From positions 4,216,001 through 4,280,000 of the forward strand of contig NZ_LT629797.1 of assembly GCF_900106015.1 (NCBI RefSeq): a DNA stretch of 64,000 bases, in the 5' to 3' direction. This DNA comes from Pseudomonas sihuiensis (lineage in GTDB: Bacteria > Pseudomonadota > Gammaproteobacteria > Pseudomonadales > Pseudomonadaceae). A program made the translations under genes and the position numbers. Shown in pieces: positions 1 to 12,482 of the stretch. The notes beneath the pieces are model-generated. The model saw only the letters and a list, made by a program, of their open reading frames with translations. It had not been told where the DNA came from and searched no databases. How positions within the stretch are numbered: the first letter of the stretch is position 1; the number at the start of each line of letters is the position of its first letter.

Positions 1-1
1 G

Positions 2-421
2 CCGGAAGTGGAGAAGAAGCCAGTTGCCAGCGAGCAGGGTGCCACACCGCCCTGGGAGGAAGCCCTGCAGCAGGTGCTACCCGGGCTGCGCAAGGACGGC
101 CTGAAAGCCGCCGTGCAACAGCTCAAGCAAGGCATGTCGCGTGCCCGTGGCGGCCGCGAGCGTTTCTTCTGGCAACTGACCCTGGCCCGCCTGTGCTTCG
201 CCGCGAAGAAGTACGACCTGGCCAAGACCCAACTCGAATCGCTCGACCAGACGCTGCAAGCCTCCGGTCTCGGCGAGTGGGAACCCGATCTCGCCCTGGA
301 TGTGCTGCGTTTGCTGCACAACTGCTGCGAGCTCCTGCCGCAGAACCATGCAGTGCGCGACAGCAAGGACGAGATCTATCGCAGGTTGTGCCACCTCGAC
401 CTCGAGGTGGTGCTGGAGTAA
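2..421 (+). CDS. tssA: T6SS protein TssA, C-terminal part only
   Basis: The gene runs in from the left edge of the window and only about 139 C-terminal codons are present. The visible part is a helical, Trp- and Leu-rich segment ending in a conserved hydrophobic tail, as in the C-terminal domain of ImpA/VasJ-type TssA proteins. TssA primes and caps the growing contractile sheath at the baseplate. It is followed after 55 bases by tssB, the order of P. aeruginosa HSI-II (hsiA2-hsiB2). The assignment rests mostly on this position, because the N-terminal ImpA domain lies outside the window. The GTG at base 8 is simply an internal codon. Confidence 0.8.
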   Translation, partial: PEVEKKPVASEQGATPPWEEALQQVLPGLRKDGLKAAVQQLKQGMSRARGGRERFFWQLTLARLCFAAKKYDLAKTQLESLDQTLQASGLGEWEPDLALDVLRLLHNCCELLPQNHAVRDSKDEIYRRLCHLDLEVVLE

Positions 422-476
422 GGCGCCAACACGCCCAATCAAGGCCTCCGGGCCATCAACGCAAAGGAGAACACCC

Positions 477-983
477 ATGGCCAAAGAAGGCTCGGTAGCC
501 CCCAAGGAACGCATCAACGTCACTTTCAAACCCGCCACCGGCGGTGCCCAGGAAGAAATCGAACTGCCCCTGAAACTCATGGTGCTCGGCGATTTCACCC
601 AGCGTGCCGACGATCGCAAGATCGAAGACCGCAAGCCCATCAGCATCGACAAGAACAGCTTCGACGAAGTGCTGGCCAAGCAGGAACTGAACCTGACCTT
701 CGCCGTACCGAATCGTCTGCAGGACGAGCAGGAAGGCGACGAGCTGGCCGTACAGCTGAAGATCAACTCCATGAAGGACTTCAACCCGGCCAACCTGGTC
801 GACCAGGTGCCGGAACTGAAGAAACTGATGGAGCTGCGCGACGCTCTGGTCGCCCTGAAGGGCCCGCTGGGCAACGCCCCGGCCTTCCGCAAAGCCATCG
901 AGAGCGTGCTCTCTGACGACGACTCGCGCGACCGCGTGCTCGGCGAACTGGGCCTGGCCGCCCAAGGCAAGCTCGATTCCTGA
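477..983 (+). CDS. tssB: T6SS contractile sheath small subunit TssB
   Basis: This 168-residue protein is the small sheath subunit that pairs with TssC to form the contractile tube around Hcp. Its N-terminal half carries the family hallmark ELPLKLMVLGDFTQR (about residues 23-37), and its length matches the usual 160-175. The ATG at 477 is chosen because an AAAGGAGA ribosome-binding site lies at 463-470; the open frame extends further upstream but without family similarity. The product acts in the cytoplasm. tssC follows after 25 bases. Confidence 0.97.
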   Translation: MAKEGSVAPKERINVTFKPATGGAQEEIELPLKLMVLGDFTQRADDRKIEDRKPISIDKNSFDEVLAKQELNLTFAVPNRLQDEQEGDELAVQLKINSMKDFNPANLVDQVPELKKLMELRDALVALKGPLGNAPAFRKAIESVLSDDDSRDRVLGELGLAAQGKLDS

Positions 984-1008
984 TTCTCACTGACAAGGAC
1001 GCATATTC

Positions 1009-2487
1009 ATGAGCACGACTAGCGCAGCAGTAGAAGGTGGCCGTAGCGCCGCCGACCTCGGCATCCTCGACCGCATCATCGCGGAAACCAAGCTGACTCC
1101 GGACGACGAAGCCTACGACATCGCCAAGCGTGGCGTGTCGGCCTTCATCGAAGAGCTGCTCAAGCCGCAGAACGAAAACGAGCCGGTGAAGAAGGCCATG
1201 GTCGACCGCATGATCGCGGAGATCGACGCCAAGCTCAGCCGGCAGATGGACGAAATCCTCCACCACGAGCAGTTCCAGGCCCTGGAATCCTCCTGGCGCG
1301 GCCTCAAGCTGCTGGTGGATCGCACCAACTTCCGCGAGAACATCAAGCTGGAGATCCTCAACGCCTCCAAGCAGGATCTGCTCGATGACTTCGAAGACAG
1401 CCCGGAAATCGTTCAGTCCGGCCTGTACAAGCACATCTACACCGCCGAGTACGGCCAGTTCGGTGGCCAGCCGGTCGGCGCCCTGATCGCCAACTACTTC
1501 TTCGATCCGAGCGCTCCTGACGTCAAGACCCTGCAGTACGTCGCCTCGGTGGCCTGCATGTCCCACGCCCCGTTCATCGCCGCCGCCGGCCCGAAATTCT
1601 TCGGCCTGGAGACCTTCACCGGCCTGCCGGATCTGAAGGATCTGAAAGACCACTTCGAAGGCCCGCAATTCACCAAGTGGCAGAGCTTCCGCGAGCAGGA
1701 AGATGCCCGCTACGTCGGCCTGACCGTACCGCGCTTCCTGCTGCGCAACCCGTACGACCCGGAAGACAACCCGGTGAAGACCTTCGTCTACAAGGAAAAC
1801 GTGGCCAACAGCCACGAGCACTACCTGTGGGGCAACACCGCCTATGCCTTCGCCAGCCGGCTGACCGACAGCTTCGCCAAGTTCCGCTGGTGCCCGAACA
1901 TCATCGGCCCGCAGAGCGGTGGCGCGGTGGAAGACCTGCCGCTGCACCACTTCGAAAGCATGGGCGAGATCGAGACCAAGATCCCCACCGAGGTGCTGGT
2001 CTCCGACCGCCGCGAATACGAGCTGGCCGAAGAAGGCTTCATCGCCCTGACCATGCGCAAGGGCAGCGACAATGCCGCGTTCTTCTCCGCCAACTCGGCG
2101 CAAAAGCCGAAGTTCTTCGGCATCAGCGAAGAAGGCAAGAACGCCGAGCTGAACTACAAGCTGGGCACCCAGCTGCCGTACATGTTCATCGTCAACCGCC
2201 TGGCTCACTACCTGAAAGTGCTGCAGCGCGAGCAGATCGGTGCCTGGAAAGAGCGTACCGACCTCGAGCTGGAACTCAACAAGTGGATTCGCCAGTACGT
2301 CGCCGACCAGGAGAACCCAAGCTCCGAAGTGCGTAGCCGTCGTCCGCTGCGTGCCGCCCAGGTCATCGTCAGCGATGTCGAAGGCGAGCCGGGCTGGTAC
2401 CGCGTCAGCCTGAACGTACGCCCGCACTTCAAGTACATGGGTGCCGACTTCACCTTGTCGCTGGTCGGCAAGCTGGACAAGGAGTAA
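1009..2487 (+). CDS. tssC: T6SS contractile sheath large subunit TssC
   Basis: The 492-residue length and sequence fit the EvpB/VipB family of large sheath subunits. The N-terminal stretch SAADLGILDRIIAETKL and the region around LDRTNFRENIKLEILNASK are typical of TssC. It interlocks with TssB into helical sheath strands in the cytoplasm, which contract to drive the Hcp-VgrG-PAAR needle outward and are then recycled by ClpV. An ACAAGGA site precedes the ATG. The TssE gene starts six bases after the stop, so the two are surely co-transcribed. Confidence 0.98.
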   Translation: MSTTSAAVEGGRSAADLGILDRIIAETKLTPDDEAYDIAKRGVSAFIEELLKPQNENEPVKKAMVDRMIAEIDAKLSRQMDEILHHEQFQALESSWRGLKLLVDRTNFRENIKLEILNASKQDLLDDFEDSPEIVQSGLYKHIYTAEYGQFGGQPVGALIANYFFDPSAPDVKTLQYVASVACMSHAPFIAAAGPKFFGLETFTGLPDLKDLKDHFEGPQFTKWQSFREQEDARYVGLTVPRFLLRNPYDPEDNPVKTFVYKENVANSHEHYLWGNTAYAFASRLTDSFAKFRWCPNIIGPQSGGAVEDLPLHHFESMGEIETKIPTEVLVSDRREYELAEEGFIALTMRKGSDNAAFFSANSAQKPKFFGISEEGKNAELNYKLGTQLPYMFIVNRLAHYLKVLQREQIGAWKERTDLELELNKWIRQYVADQENPSSEVRSRRPLRAAQVIVSDVEGEPGWYRVSLNVRPHFKYMGADFTLSLVGKLDKE

Positions 2488-2493
2488 GCACGC

Positions 2494-2919
2494 ATGGCCT
2501 ACGGCAGCCTGTTCGAGCGCCTCGGTGGCGAGGTCGGCCAACGTGCCGGCTGGAGCCGCGAGGTCGCCGCCATGGCCTCGGTGGCTGCCCATCTGGCCAA
2601 GATGCTCAGCACCCGTGCGGGCAGCGTGCAGACGCTGCCCGACTACGGGTTGCCCGATTTGAACGATATGCGTCTGTCGCTGCACGACTCGCTGCAGCAG
2701 GCGCGTATCGCCATCGAACGCTTCATCGAAGCGTACGAACCACGACTGACCCAGGTGCGGGTGATTTCCCTGCCGCGTACCCATGACCCTTTGCGTCAGG
2801 CCTTCGCCATCGACGCGATGCTGGAAATGGACGGCATCAGGCGTCAGGTCAGTTTCTCCGCGAGCCTGGATGGCAGCGGTCAGGTCAACGTCAACCCAGG
2901 AGCGTCACATGTCCGGTAA
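2494..2919 (+). CDS. tssE: T6SS baseplate protein TssE (gp25-like)
   Basis: This 141-residue protein has the gp25-like wedge fold of phage T4 baseplates: N-terminal SLFERLGGE, a middle block with the sequence LPDYGLPDLND (about residues 48-58) and a C-terminal beta-rich part. It joins TssF, TssG and TssK in the baseplate wedge and nucleates the sheath. In P. aeruginosa HSI-II the same position is held by hsiF2. Its end overlaps the PAAR gene by 11 bases, so the two should be translationally coupled. Confidence 0.95.
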   Translation: MAYGSLFERLGGEVGQRAGWSREVAAMASVAAHLAKMLSTRAGSVQTLPDYGLPDLNDMRLSLHDSLQQARIAIERFIEAYEPRLTQVRVISLPRTHDPLRQAFAIDAMLEMDGIRRQVSFSASLDGSGQVNVNPGASHVR

Positions 2920-3184
2920 ACCCGCCGCCCGCCTGAGCGATCCCACTGCCTGCCCGATTCCCGGCCACGGCACCAACCCGATCGCCGCCGGCTCACCCGA
3001 CGTGCTGTTCGACAGCCTGCCCGCTGCGCGCATGGGCGATGCCTCCGCCTGCGGCGGCACTATGTCCGGCGCGGTGATTCCTACCGTGCTGATCAACGGC
3101 AAGCCGGCGGCGGTGGTGGGTAGCGTGGGCAGTCATGGCAATACCGTGGTGGCTGGCTCCGGCACCGTGTTGATTGGCGGTTGA
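2909..3184 (+). CDS. PAAR-domain T6SS spike tip protein
   Basis: This 91-residue protein is a stand-alone PAAR repeat protein. It has the opening KPAARLSDPTACP, a central Gly/Ala-rich block with conserved cysteines (SACGGTMSGAVIPTVLING) and the closing GSVGSHGNTVVAGSGTVLIGG motif. PAAR proteins bind zinc, form a cone and sit on the VgrG tip. No N- or C-terminal toxin extension is present, so it is a bare tip or an adaptor for a separate effector. Its place between tssE and tssF is not the HSI-II order of P. aeruginosa, where tssF follows tssE directly. Confidence 0.95.
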   Translation: MSGKPAARLSDPTACPIPGHGTNPIAAGSPDVLFDSLPAARMGDASACGGTMSGAVIPTVLINGKPAAVVGSVGSHGNTVVAGSGTVLIGG

Positions 3185-3194
3185 GTCGCTCGTG

Positions 3195-3680
3195 ATGAAT
3201 CGTCATCTGCGTTCTCGGGTTCGATGGAGCTATCTGCTGGCAGTGCTTGCGCTGCAGGGGTGCGTGTTGGCCCCGCATGCGGCGCCGATCAACCCGGCTA
3301 TCGATGGGCGTCTAGTTTCCGCAGAGAACGGTCAGCCGGTGCGTGGTGCGGCGCTCATTCTTGAGGTCGCCAGCGACACCTCGCACAGCTATCAGGTGCG
3401 CAGCGACAGTCAGGGTCGATTCGCCTTTGGCGCCCACGAGGATTGGCGGCTCTTCGCTGTGCTGGCAGATGCGCCGCTGTGCATCGTTGTCATGACGGTC
3501 GAAGCGCAAGGGTTCCAGCCACGGCATTGCGTCTGGACGTCCCGTAATGGTTGCCCGACCCAGAGCCCGCCGATAGGCGACCTGGAATTGATCCCCGCGC
3601 AGTGGAATGACCACCGCGCCGACGCTTTGCTGGCCAACGCCGGCGATTGTGTCGACCCAGCCACATGGACGAGCCGCTGA
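3195..3680 (+). CDS. putative lipoprotein between PAAR and tssF
   Basis: A 161-residue protein from the ATG at 3195, with a positively charged start, a hydrophobic run and a lipobox-like LQGC about 20 residues in, so it is probably a lipoprotein. The mature part begins with a segment resembling a carboxypeptidase-regulatory-like beta domain (DGRLVSAENGQPVRGA), and it has several cysteines towards the end, consistent with a disulfide-bonded periplasmic domain. It starts 10 bases after the PAAR stop and ends one base before tssF. It could be an immunity or accessory factor for the PAAR neighbour. I do not recognise the family firmly, and that role is inference. Confidence 0.7.
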   Translation: MNRHLRSRVRWSYLLAVLALQGCVLAPHAAPINPAIDGRLVSAENGQPVRGAALILEVASDTSHSYQVRSDSQGRFAFGAHEDWRLFAVLADAPLCIVVMTVEAQGFQPRHCVWTSRNGCPTQSPPIGDLELIPAQWNDHRADALLANAGDCVDPATWTSR

Positions 3681-3681
3681 G

Positions 3682-5472
3682 ATGTCTTTCAACCACTACT
3701 ACCAAAGCGAACTCACTGCCCTGCGCCAACTGGGCAAGCGTTTCGCCGAGCGCAGCCCGGCGTTGGCGCCGTTCCTCGGCCAGGCGGGGCGCGACCCGGA
3801 CGTCGAGCGTCTGCTCGAAGGCTTTGCCTTCCTCACCGGGCGCCTGCGGCAGAAGCTCGACGACGAGCTGCCGGAGCTGACTCACTCGCTGATGCATCTG
3901 CTGTGGCCGAACTACATGCGCCCGCTGCCGGCCTTCAGCATGCTGCAGTTCGACCCGTTAACCCGCCCCGGTCCGGCGCTGCCGGTTGGTCGTGGCACGC
4001 CGGTAGAAGCCAAGGCCATCGAGGGCGTCACCTGCCGCTTTCGCACCTGCTTCCCCACCGAAGTGCTGCCGCTGGCGTTGAACGGCCTGGATTACTCGGT
4101 CAAGGGTGACGGCGCGCTGCTCAGCCTGCGTCTGGGCATGAGCGCCGACGGTCATATCGGCGAGATCGGCCTGAACAAGCTGCGTCTGCACCTGGCCGGC
4201 GAGCGTTATATCGGTCAGATGCTCTACCTGGCGCTGCTGCGCAATCTCGGCGGCATCCAGCTGGTGCTGCTCGATGCTGCTGGCAAACCGATGCAGGATG
4301 CCTTCGGCCAGACCCTCGGCACGCTGCAGCTCAAGCCTGAGAAGGTGCAGCCGGTGGGCTTCGCCGAAGACGAGGCGTTGATCCCCTACCCGCTGAATAC
4401 CTTCCGCGGCTACCGCTATCTGCAGGAATACTTCGCCTTCCAGGAGAAGTTCCTCTTCGTCGACCTGCTCGGCCTGGAGGCCATTCAAAGCTTGCCCGAG
4501 GATCTGCTCAAGCAGGCGCGCGGCCTGGAGCTGCGTTTCGATATCCACAAGGCGGGCGTGCAGCGTATCCGTCCGACCCTGGAAAACGTGCGCCTGTACT
4601 GCACGCCGGTGGTCAACCTGTTCCAGCATGACGCCATCCCGATCCGCCTCGATGGCAAGCAGGATCAGTACCTGCTGCTGCCGGCCGAGTTCGATTCGCA
4701 GCATTGCGGTGTGTTTTCGGTGGACCGCGTCACCGGCTGGAAGCCGGGCGGCATGGGCTACGAGGAGTACGTGCCGTTCGAGTCGTTCGAACATGACCCC
4801 AGCTTCGACGTGCCGGTGGCGCGCCCGCACTACAGCGTGCGCCAGCAACCCTCGATGCTCGGCGACGGCCTGGAAACCTGGCTCAGCTTCGGCCTGCGCA
4901 ACCTCGACCAGCACGAGACACTGTCCATCGAGCTGACCTGCACCAACCAGAACCTGCCGCGTCAACTGCGCCTGGGCGATATCTGCCTGCCCAGCGAGGA
5001 CACCCCGGACTTCCTCAGCTTCCGCAATATCAGCGCCGTTACACCCAGTTATGCGCCGCCGCTGCACCGCGACTTCCTGTGGAAGCTGATTTCCAACATG
5101 TCGCTGAACTACCTGTCGCTGGCCAACGTCGAGGCGCTCAAGGTGATCCTCGAAACCTACGACCTGCCGCGTTACTACGACCAGCACGCCGAGCGCGTCA
5201 GCAAGCGCCTGCTCGGGGGCCTCAAGAACATTGGCCATCGCCACGTCGACCGCCTGCACCGCGGCCTGCCGGTGCGCGGCGTACGCACTGAACTGACCAT
5301 GAACCCGGAAGGGTATCTGGGTGAGGGCGACCTGTTCCTCTTCGCCTCGGTACTCAATGAATTTTTCGCCCTCTACGCCAGCCTCAACAGCTACCACGAG
5401 CTGCACGTACAGAGCACACAGGGAGAGTTGTACAAATGGACGCCACGTATGGGGCAGCAGCCCCTGCTCTAA
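3682..5472 (+). CDS. tssF: T6SS baseplate protein TssF
   Basis: The 596-residue product matches the VasA/ImpG family in length and in its N-terminus, which begins MSFNHYYQSELTALRQLG and continues with RDPDVERLLEGFAFL. TssF forms the baseplate wedge with TssG, TssE and TssK. The ATG at 3682 is preferred because the family motif begins there, although the frame is open upstream inside the preceding gene. The gene ends 37 bases inside tssG in another frame, a coupling typical of this pair. P. aeruginosa names this gene hsiG2. Confidence 0.97.
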   Translation: MSFNHYYQSELTALRQLGKRFAERSPALAPFLGQAGRDPDVERLLEGFAFLTGRLRQKLDDELPELTHSLMHLLWPNYMRPLPAFSMLQFDPLTRPGPALPVGRGTPVEAKAIEGVTCRFRTCFPTEVLPLALNGLDYSVKGDGALLSLRLGMSADGHIGEIGLNKLRLHLAGERYIGQMLYLALLRNLGGIQLVLLDAAGKPMQDAFGQTLGTLQLKPEKVQPVGFAEDEALIPYPLNTFRGYRYLQEYFAFQEKFLFVDLLGLEAIQSLPEDLLKQARGLELRFDIHKAGVQRIRPTLENVRLYCTPVVNLFQHDAIPIRLDGKQDQYLLLPAEFDSQHCGVFSVDRVTGWKPGGMGYEEYVPFESFEHDPSFDVPVARPHYSVRQQPSMLGDGLETWLSFGLRNLDQHETLSIELTCTNQNLPRQLRLGDICLPSEDTPDFLSFRNISAVTPSYAPPLHRDFLWKLISNMSLNYLSLANVEALKVILETYDLPRYYDQHAERVSKRLLGGLKNIGHRHVDRLHRGLPVRGVRTELTMNPEGYLGEGDLFLFASVLNEFFALYASLNSYHELHVQSTQGELYKWTPRMGQQPLL

Positions 5473-6443
5473 CTCGATTGAGCAAAGGCATCCGCGAGTA
5501 CAGCCTGTTCCAGGCCGTACAGCTGGTGCTGGAGCGCTTGGGTGCTGCGCATCCGCATCTGGATGAGGAGCGCCTTTACGAATACCTGGAGTTCCAGGCC
5601 AATCCGAGCCTGGGTTTCCCCGGCAGCGATATCGATCGCGTGCAGTTCTTCGAGGAGCACGGCGAGCTGCGCGCGCGCATGCGCGTCAACTTGGTCGGCC
5701 TGTTCGGCGGCGGTTCACCATTACCGGCCTTCTACAGCGAGCAGGCTCTGGGCGACAGCGAGGACGGCAACCCGACCCGCGACTTCCTCGACCTGTTCAA
5801 CAATCGTCTGCAGCGCCTGTTGCTGCCGATCTGGCAGAAGTACCGCTACCGCGCCAGCTTCCAGAGCGGGGCGATGGACGCCTTCTCTGCGCACCTGTTC
5901 GCCCTGATCGGCCTGGGCAGCGAGCAGATCCGCCAGGCCCAGGAGCTGAACTGGAAGCGCCTGCTGCCCTACCTCGGCCTGCTCAGCCTGCGCGCCCATT
6001 CGGCGGCGCTGATCGAGTCGGTGCTGCGTTACTACTTCAAGCACGCCGAACTGTTCATCGAGCAGTGCCTGGAGCGCCAGGTGGTGGTGCTGGAAGAGCA
6101 GCGCAACCGCCTCGGCCGTGCCAACAGTCTGCTCGGCGAAGACACCGTGCTCGGCGAGCGCGTACGCGACCGCGGTGGCAAGTTCCGCATCCACGTGCGC
6201 CAGCTGGGCTGGACGCGCTTTCACGAGTTCCTGCCGATCGGCACGGGTTACCAACCGCTCTGTGCGCTGGTGCGCTTCACCCTGCGCGATCCGCTGGACT
6301 ACGACATCCGCCTGGAGCTGCGTCAGGACGAAATCCGCGACCTGCGCATCGGCGAAGGCAACCCCTGCCTGCTGGGCTGGACCACCTGGCTCGGCCGTGA
6401 GAACGCCGACGGTCTGGTCACCCTCGGTAGCAAGATTCATTAA
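5436..6443 (+). CDS. tssG: T6SS baseplate protein TssG
   Basis: This 335-residue VasB/ImpH-family protein carries the characteristic opening REYSLFQAVQLVLERL and the motif FFGGGSPLP-like sequence (LFGGGSPLPAFYSEQ, about residues 87-101). TssG holds two TssF copies in the baseplate wedge. Translation is probably coupled to tssF because the first 37 bases overlap. The next gene, clpV, starts 11 bases downstream with a TAAGGA site across the tssG stop. It is equivalent to hsiH2. Confidence 0.97.
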   Translation: MDATYGAAAPALTRLSKGIREYSLFQAVQLVLERLGAAHPHLDEERLYEYLEFQANPSLGFPGSDIDRVQFFEEHGELRARMRVNLVGLFGGGSPLPAFYSEQALGDSEDGNPTRDFLDLFNNRLQRLLLPIWQKYRYRASFQSGAMDAFSAHLFALIGLGSEQIRQAQELNWKRLLPYLGLLSLRAHSAALIESVLRYYFKHAELFIEQCLERQVVVLEEQRNRLGRANSLLGEDTVLGERVRDRGGKFRIHVRQLGWTRFHEFLPIGTGYQPLCALVRFTLRDPLDYDIRLELRQDEIRDLRIGEGNPCLLGWTTWLGRENADGLVTLGSKIH

Positions 6444-6454
6444 GGACAGATGAA

Positions 6455-9055
<2,601 letters not shown>

Positions 9056-9065
9056 GGTGCCGCCG

Positions 9066-10595
<1,530 letters not shown>

Positions 10596-10642
10596 GCATG
10601 CCTGCCCATCTTTCATTCACTTCCACCCAAGGAGCGCATTCC

Positions 10643-10777
10643 ATGCTGCATCGCTATCGGACCGCCGCCCTGCTCGCCCTGGCCATTGCCCTGGCCGGCT
10701 GCACAGGCAACTACAAGTTCAGCGACGACCAATACCGCCCGCTGGGCGATCCGCAAGCCGAGAAACGCGGCCACTGA
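10643..10777 (+). CDS. 44-residue lipoprotein (HSI-II orfX position)
   Basis: A tiny gene between sfa and fha. It starts at an ATG with an AAGGAG site 8 bases upstream (10629-10634) and encodes a short basic start, a hydrophobic stretch and an LAGC lipobox with Cys at residue 20. Only about 24 mature residues follow, with the sequence TGNYKFSDDQYRPLGDP. An in-frame ATG at 10598 exists, but it would put 15 odd residues before the signal peptide. P. aeruginosa has an equally small orfX (PA1664) in the same slot. The function is unknown; a role as a membrane-complex accessory is a guess. Confidence 0.8.
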   Translation: MLHRYRTAALLALAIALAGCTGNYKFSDDQYRPLGDPQAEKRGH

Positions 10778-10797
10778 CCGCAAGGAGTAGGTTCACC

Positions 10798-11994
10798 ATG
10801 GAACTGGTATTCGATGTGGTCAGCGCGCAGCAATTCGTGCCAGGTCTGTTGACCACCAAGACGTTCAAGCAGGCCGGCGGCGTGATCGGTCGAGCCGACG
10901 AGTGCGACTGGGTGATCCCGGATCGCAAGCGCATCCTGTCCAGTCGGCATGCAGAAGTGAGCTATCGCGATGGCGCCTTCTACCTGACCGACACCAGCAG
11001 CAACGGTATCCAGCTCAAGGACAGTGGCGCCACTCTGGCCAAGGGCAGTCCGCAGCGCATCGAGCATGGCAGCGTGTACTGCCTGGGCGACTTCGAGATC
11101 CGTGCGCGCCTGGTGCGTGACCCGGCCATGTTCGAGGGTGATATCGGTCTGCCGCAGGCCGCTGGGAGCATCATCCCCGATGACGCCTTCCTCGACCTCG
11201 ACCCGCTCACCGCCCTGGAACAGCAGGAGCGCGTCTACGCCGAAGTGGACGATCTGACTGCCGTACTGCGCCCGAGCATGGCCCAGGCGCAGCAGCGCGA
11301 TTACGCGCAGATCGACGAGGAAAACCTGCTGGTGCCCGAGTTGGTGATGCCGACGCCCGCGCCGCAGCCGAAAGTCGCCCCGGAGCCCGAGCGCCTGCCG
11401 CCGACTTTCTGGGAGAAGTTCGCCGATGCCCTCGGCGTGCGCCTCGACGACCTCGACGACGATGCCCGCGAAGCGCTGGCGCTGAATGCCGCCAAGCTGC
11501 TCAAGCAGAGCGTCGGCAGCCTGCAGCAGGCCCTGCGTACCCGCAGCGAGCTGAAGAACGAACTGCGCCTGGCCCTGACCACGGTGCAGAGCGCTGGCAA
11601 CAACCCGCTCAAGCATGGCCTGGATACCAGCGAGACGCTGACCGCGTTGCTGCGTGGCGGCAAGCCTGGCCAACTGCCGGCCGAGCAGGCCATCAACCGC
11701 AGCTTCCGCGACCTGCAGGCGCACCAGGTGGCGCTGCTCGCCGCCAGCCGCGCGGCCGTTCAGGGCATGTTCGAACAGTTTGCCCCGGAGCAACTGACCC
11801 TGCGTTTCGAGCGTAACGGTCGCAAGCCTTTGCTGCCGACCGATGGCGGCCGCTGGCGTGCCTATCGTCGCCTGCATGCGGCGCTGGCGCAGAACGATGA
11901 CTGGAGCGATCGCCTGTTCGCCCGTGATTTTGCCAGTGCCTACGAAGAGCAGGTTCGCCTGATCGCCACCCTCAATACCGACCTTCAAGGATGA
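10798..11994 (+). CDS. fha2: FHA-domain T6SS regulator Fha (TagH/ImpI type)
   Basis: A 398-residue protein with an N-terminal forkhead-associated domain. The phosphopeptide-binding strand motif GRADECDWVIPD (about residues 30-41) is followed by SSRHAEV and DTSSNGIQL. The C-terminal half (about 200-398) is the helical domain shared by T6SS FHA proteins. It is a likely phospho-target and scaffold of the Stk1/Stp1 pair encoded downstream. The stop overlaps the tssJ start (ATGA), so the two are coupled. It matches fha2 (PA1665) in position. Confidence 0.94.
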   Translation: MELVFDVVSAQQFVPGLLTTKTFKQAGGVIGRADECDWVIPDRKRILSSRHAEVSYRDGAFYLTDTSSNGIQLKDSGATLAKGSPQRIEHGSVYCLGDFEIRARLVRDPAMFEGDIGLPQAAGSIIPDDAFLDLDPLTALEQQERVYAEVDDLTAVLRPSMAQAQQRDYAQIDEENLLVPELVMPTPAPQPKVAPEPERLPPTFWEKFADALGVRLDDLDDDAREALALNAAKLLKQSVGSLQQALRTRSELKNELRLALTTVQSAGNNPLKHGLDTSETLTALLRGGKPGQLPAEQAINRSFRDLQAHQVALLAASRAAVQGMFEQFAPEQLTLRFERNGRKPLLPTDGGRWRAYRRLHAALAQNDDWSDRLFARDFASAYEEQVRLIATLNTDLQG

Positions 11995-12482
11995 ACACCA
12001 TGCCTCGCCTGCTTTCCCTGGCCCTATGCGCCGCACTCCTGACTCTCGCTGGCTGCGCCGCGATGTCGCCTTACTCGACCATGACCAAGCTGGACCTGAG
12101 CCTGGCCGGCAGCGACCAGCTCAACCCGGACCTCAACGGTCGTCCTTCGCCTATCGTCATCCGCCTGATGGAGCTCAAGCACCCGGTGGCTTTCGAGAAT
12201 GCCGATTTCTTCTCCCTCTACCAGCGTCCGAAAGAAGCGCTGGCGCCGGACCTGGTGACCCAGGAGGAACTGGAGCTGCGCCCGGGCGAAACCCGCGAAC
12301 TGAAAGTATCGGTGCAGGAGGGCAGCCGCTATGTCGGCGTGCTCGCCGCCTATCGCGACCTGCCGGAAGCCAGCTGGCGCTACGTCATTGCCATTGACGA
12401 GCAGCAACGCAACGCGGCCAACCTGCGGCTCGACGAGCGCGGCATTCGCAACCTGGATGACGAGCAGGAGCGCAACCGATGA
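11991..12482 (+). CDS. tssJ: T6SS outer-membrane lipoprotein TssJ
   Basis: A 163-residue protein with a clear lipoprotein signal: hydrophobic segment and LAGC with the acylated Cys at residue 22 (19 if translation starts at the second ATG, 12000). The mature domain is a short beta-sandwich with the family feature SPIVIRLMELKHPVAFENAD near the middle. TssJ anchors the TssJLM membrane complex to the outer membrane by binding the TssM C-terminus. Overlaps of four bases at both ends (fha-tssJ, tssJ-tssK) point to tight coupling. It is hsiJ-adjacent lip2 in P. aeruginosa naming. Confidence 0.95.
   Translation: MNTMPRLLSLALCAALLTLAGCAAMSPYSTMTKLDLSLAGSDQLNPDLNGRPSPIVIRLMELKHPVAFENADFFSLYQRPKEALAPDLVTQEELELRPGETRELKVSVQEGSRYVGVLAAYRDLPEASWRYVIAIDEQQRNAANLRLDERGIRNLDDEQERNR

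Noticed and set aside
781..2784. A 667-codon open frame on the reverse strand opposite tssC and tssE
   Set aside because: It lies wholly antisense to well-recognised T6SS genes, has no family motifs and is typical of the long spurious frames produced by high-GC third codon positions.
3958..5406. A 482-codon reverse-strand frame opposite tssF
   Set aside because: Antisense to a clear TssF gene; Val-, Gln- and His-rich composition without domain sequence.
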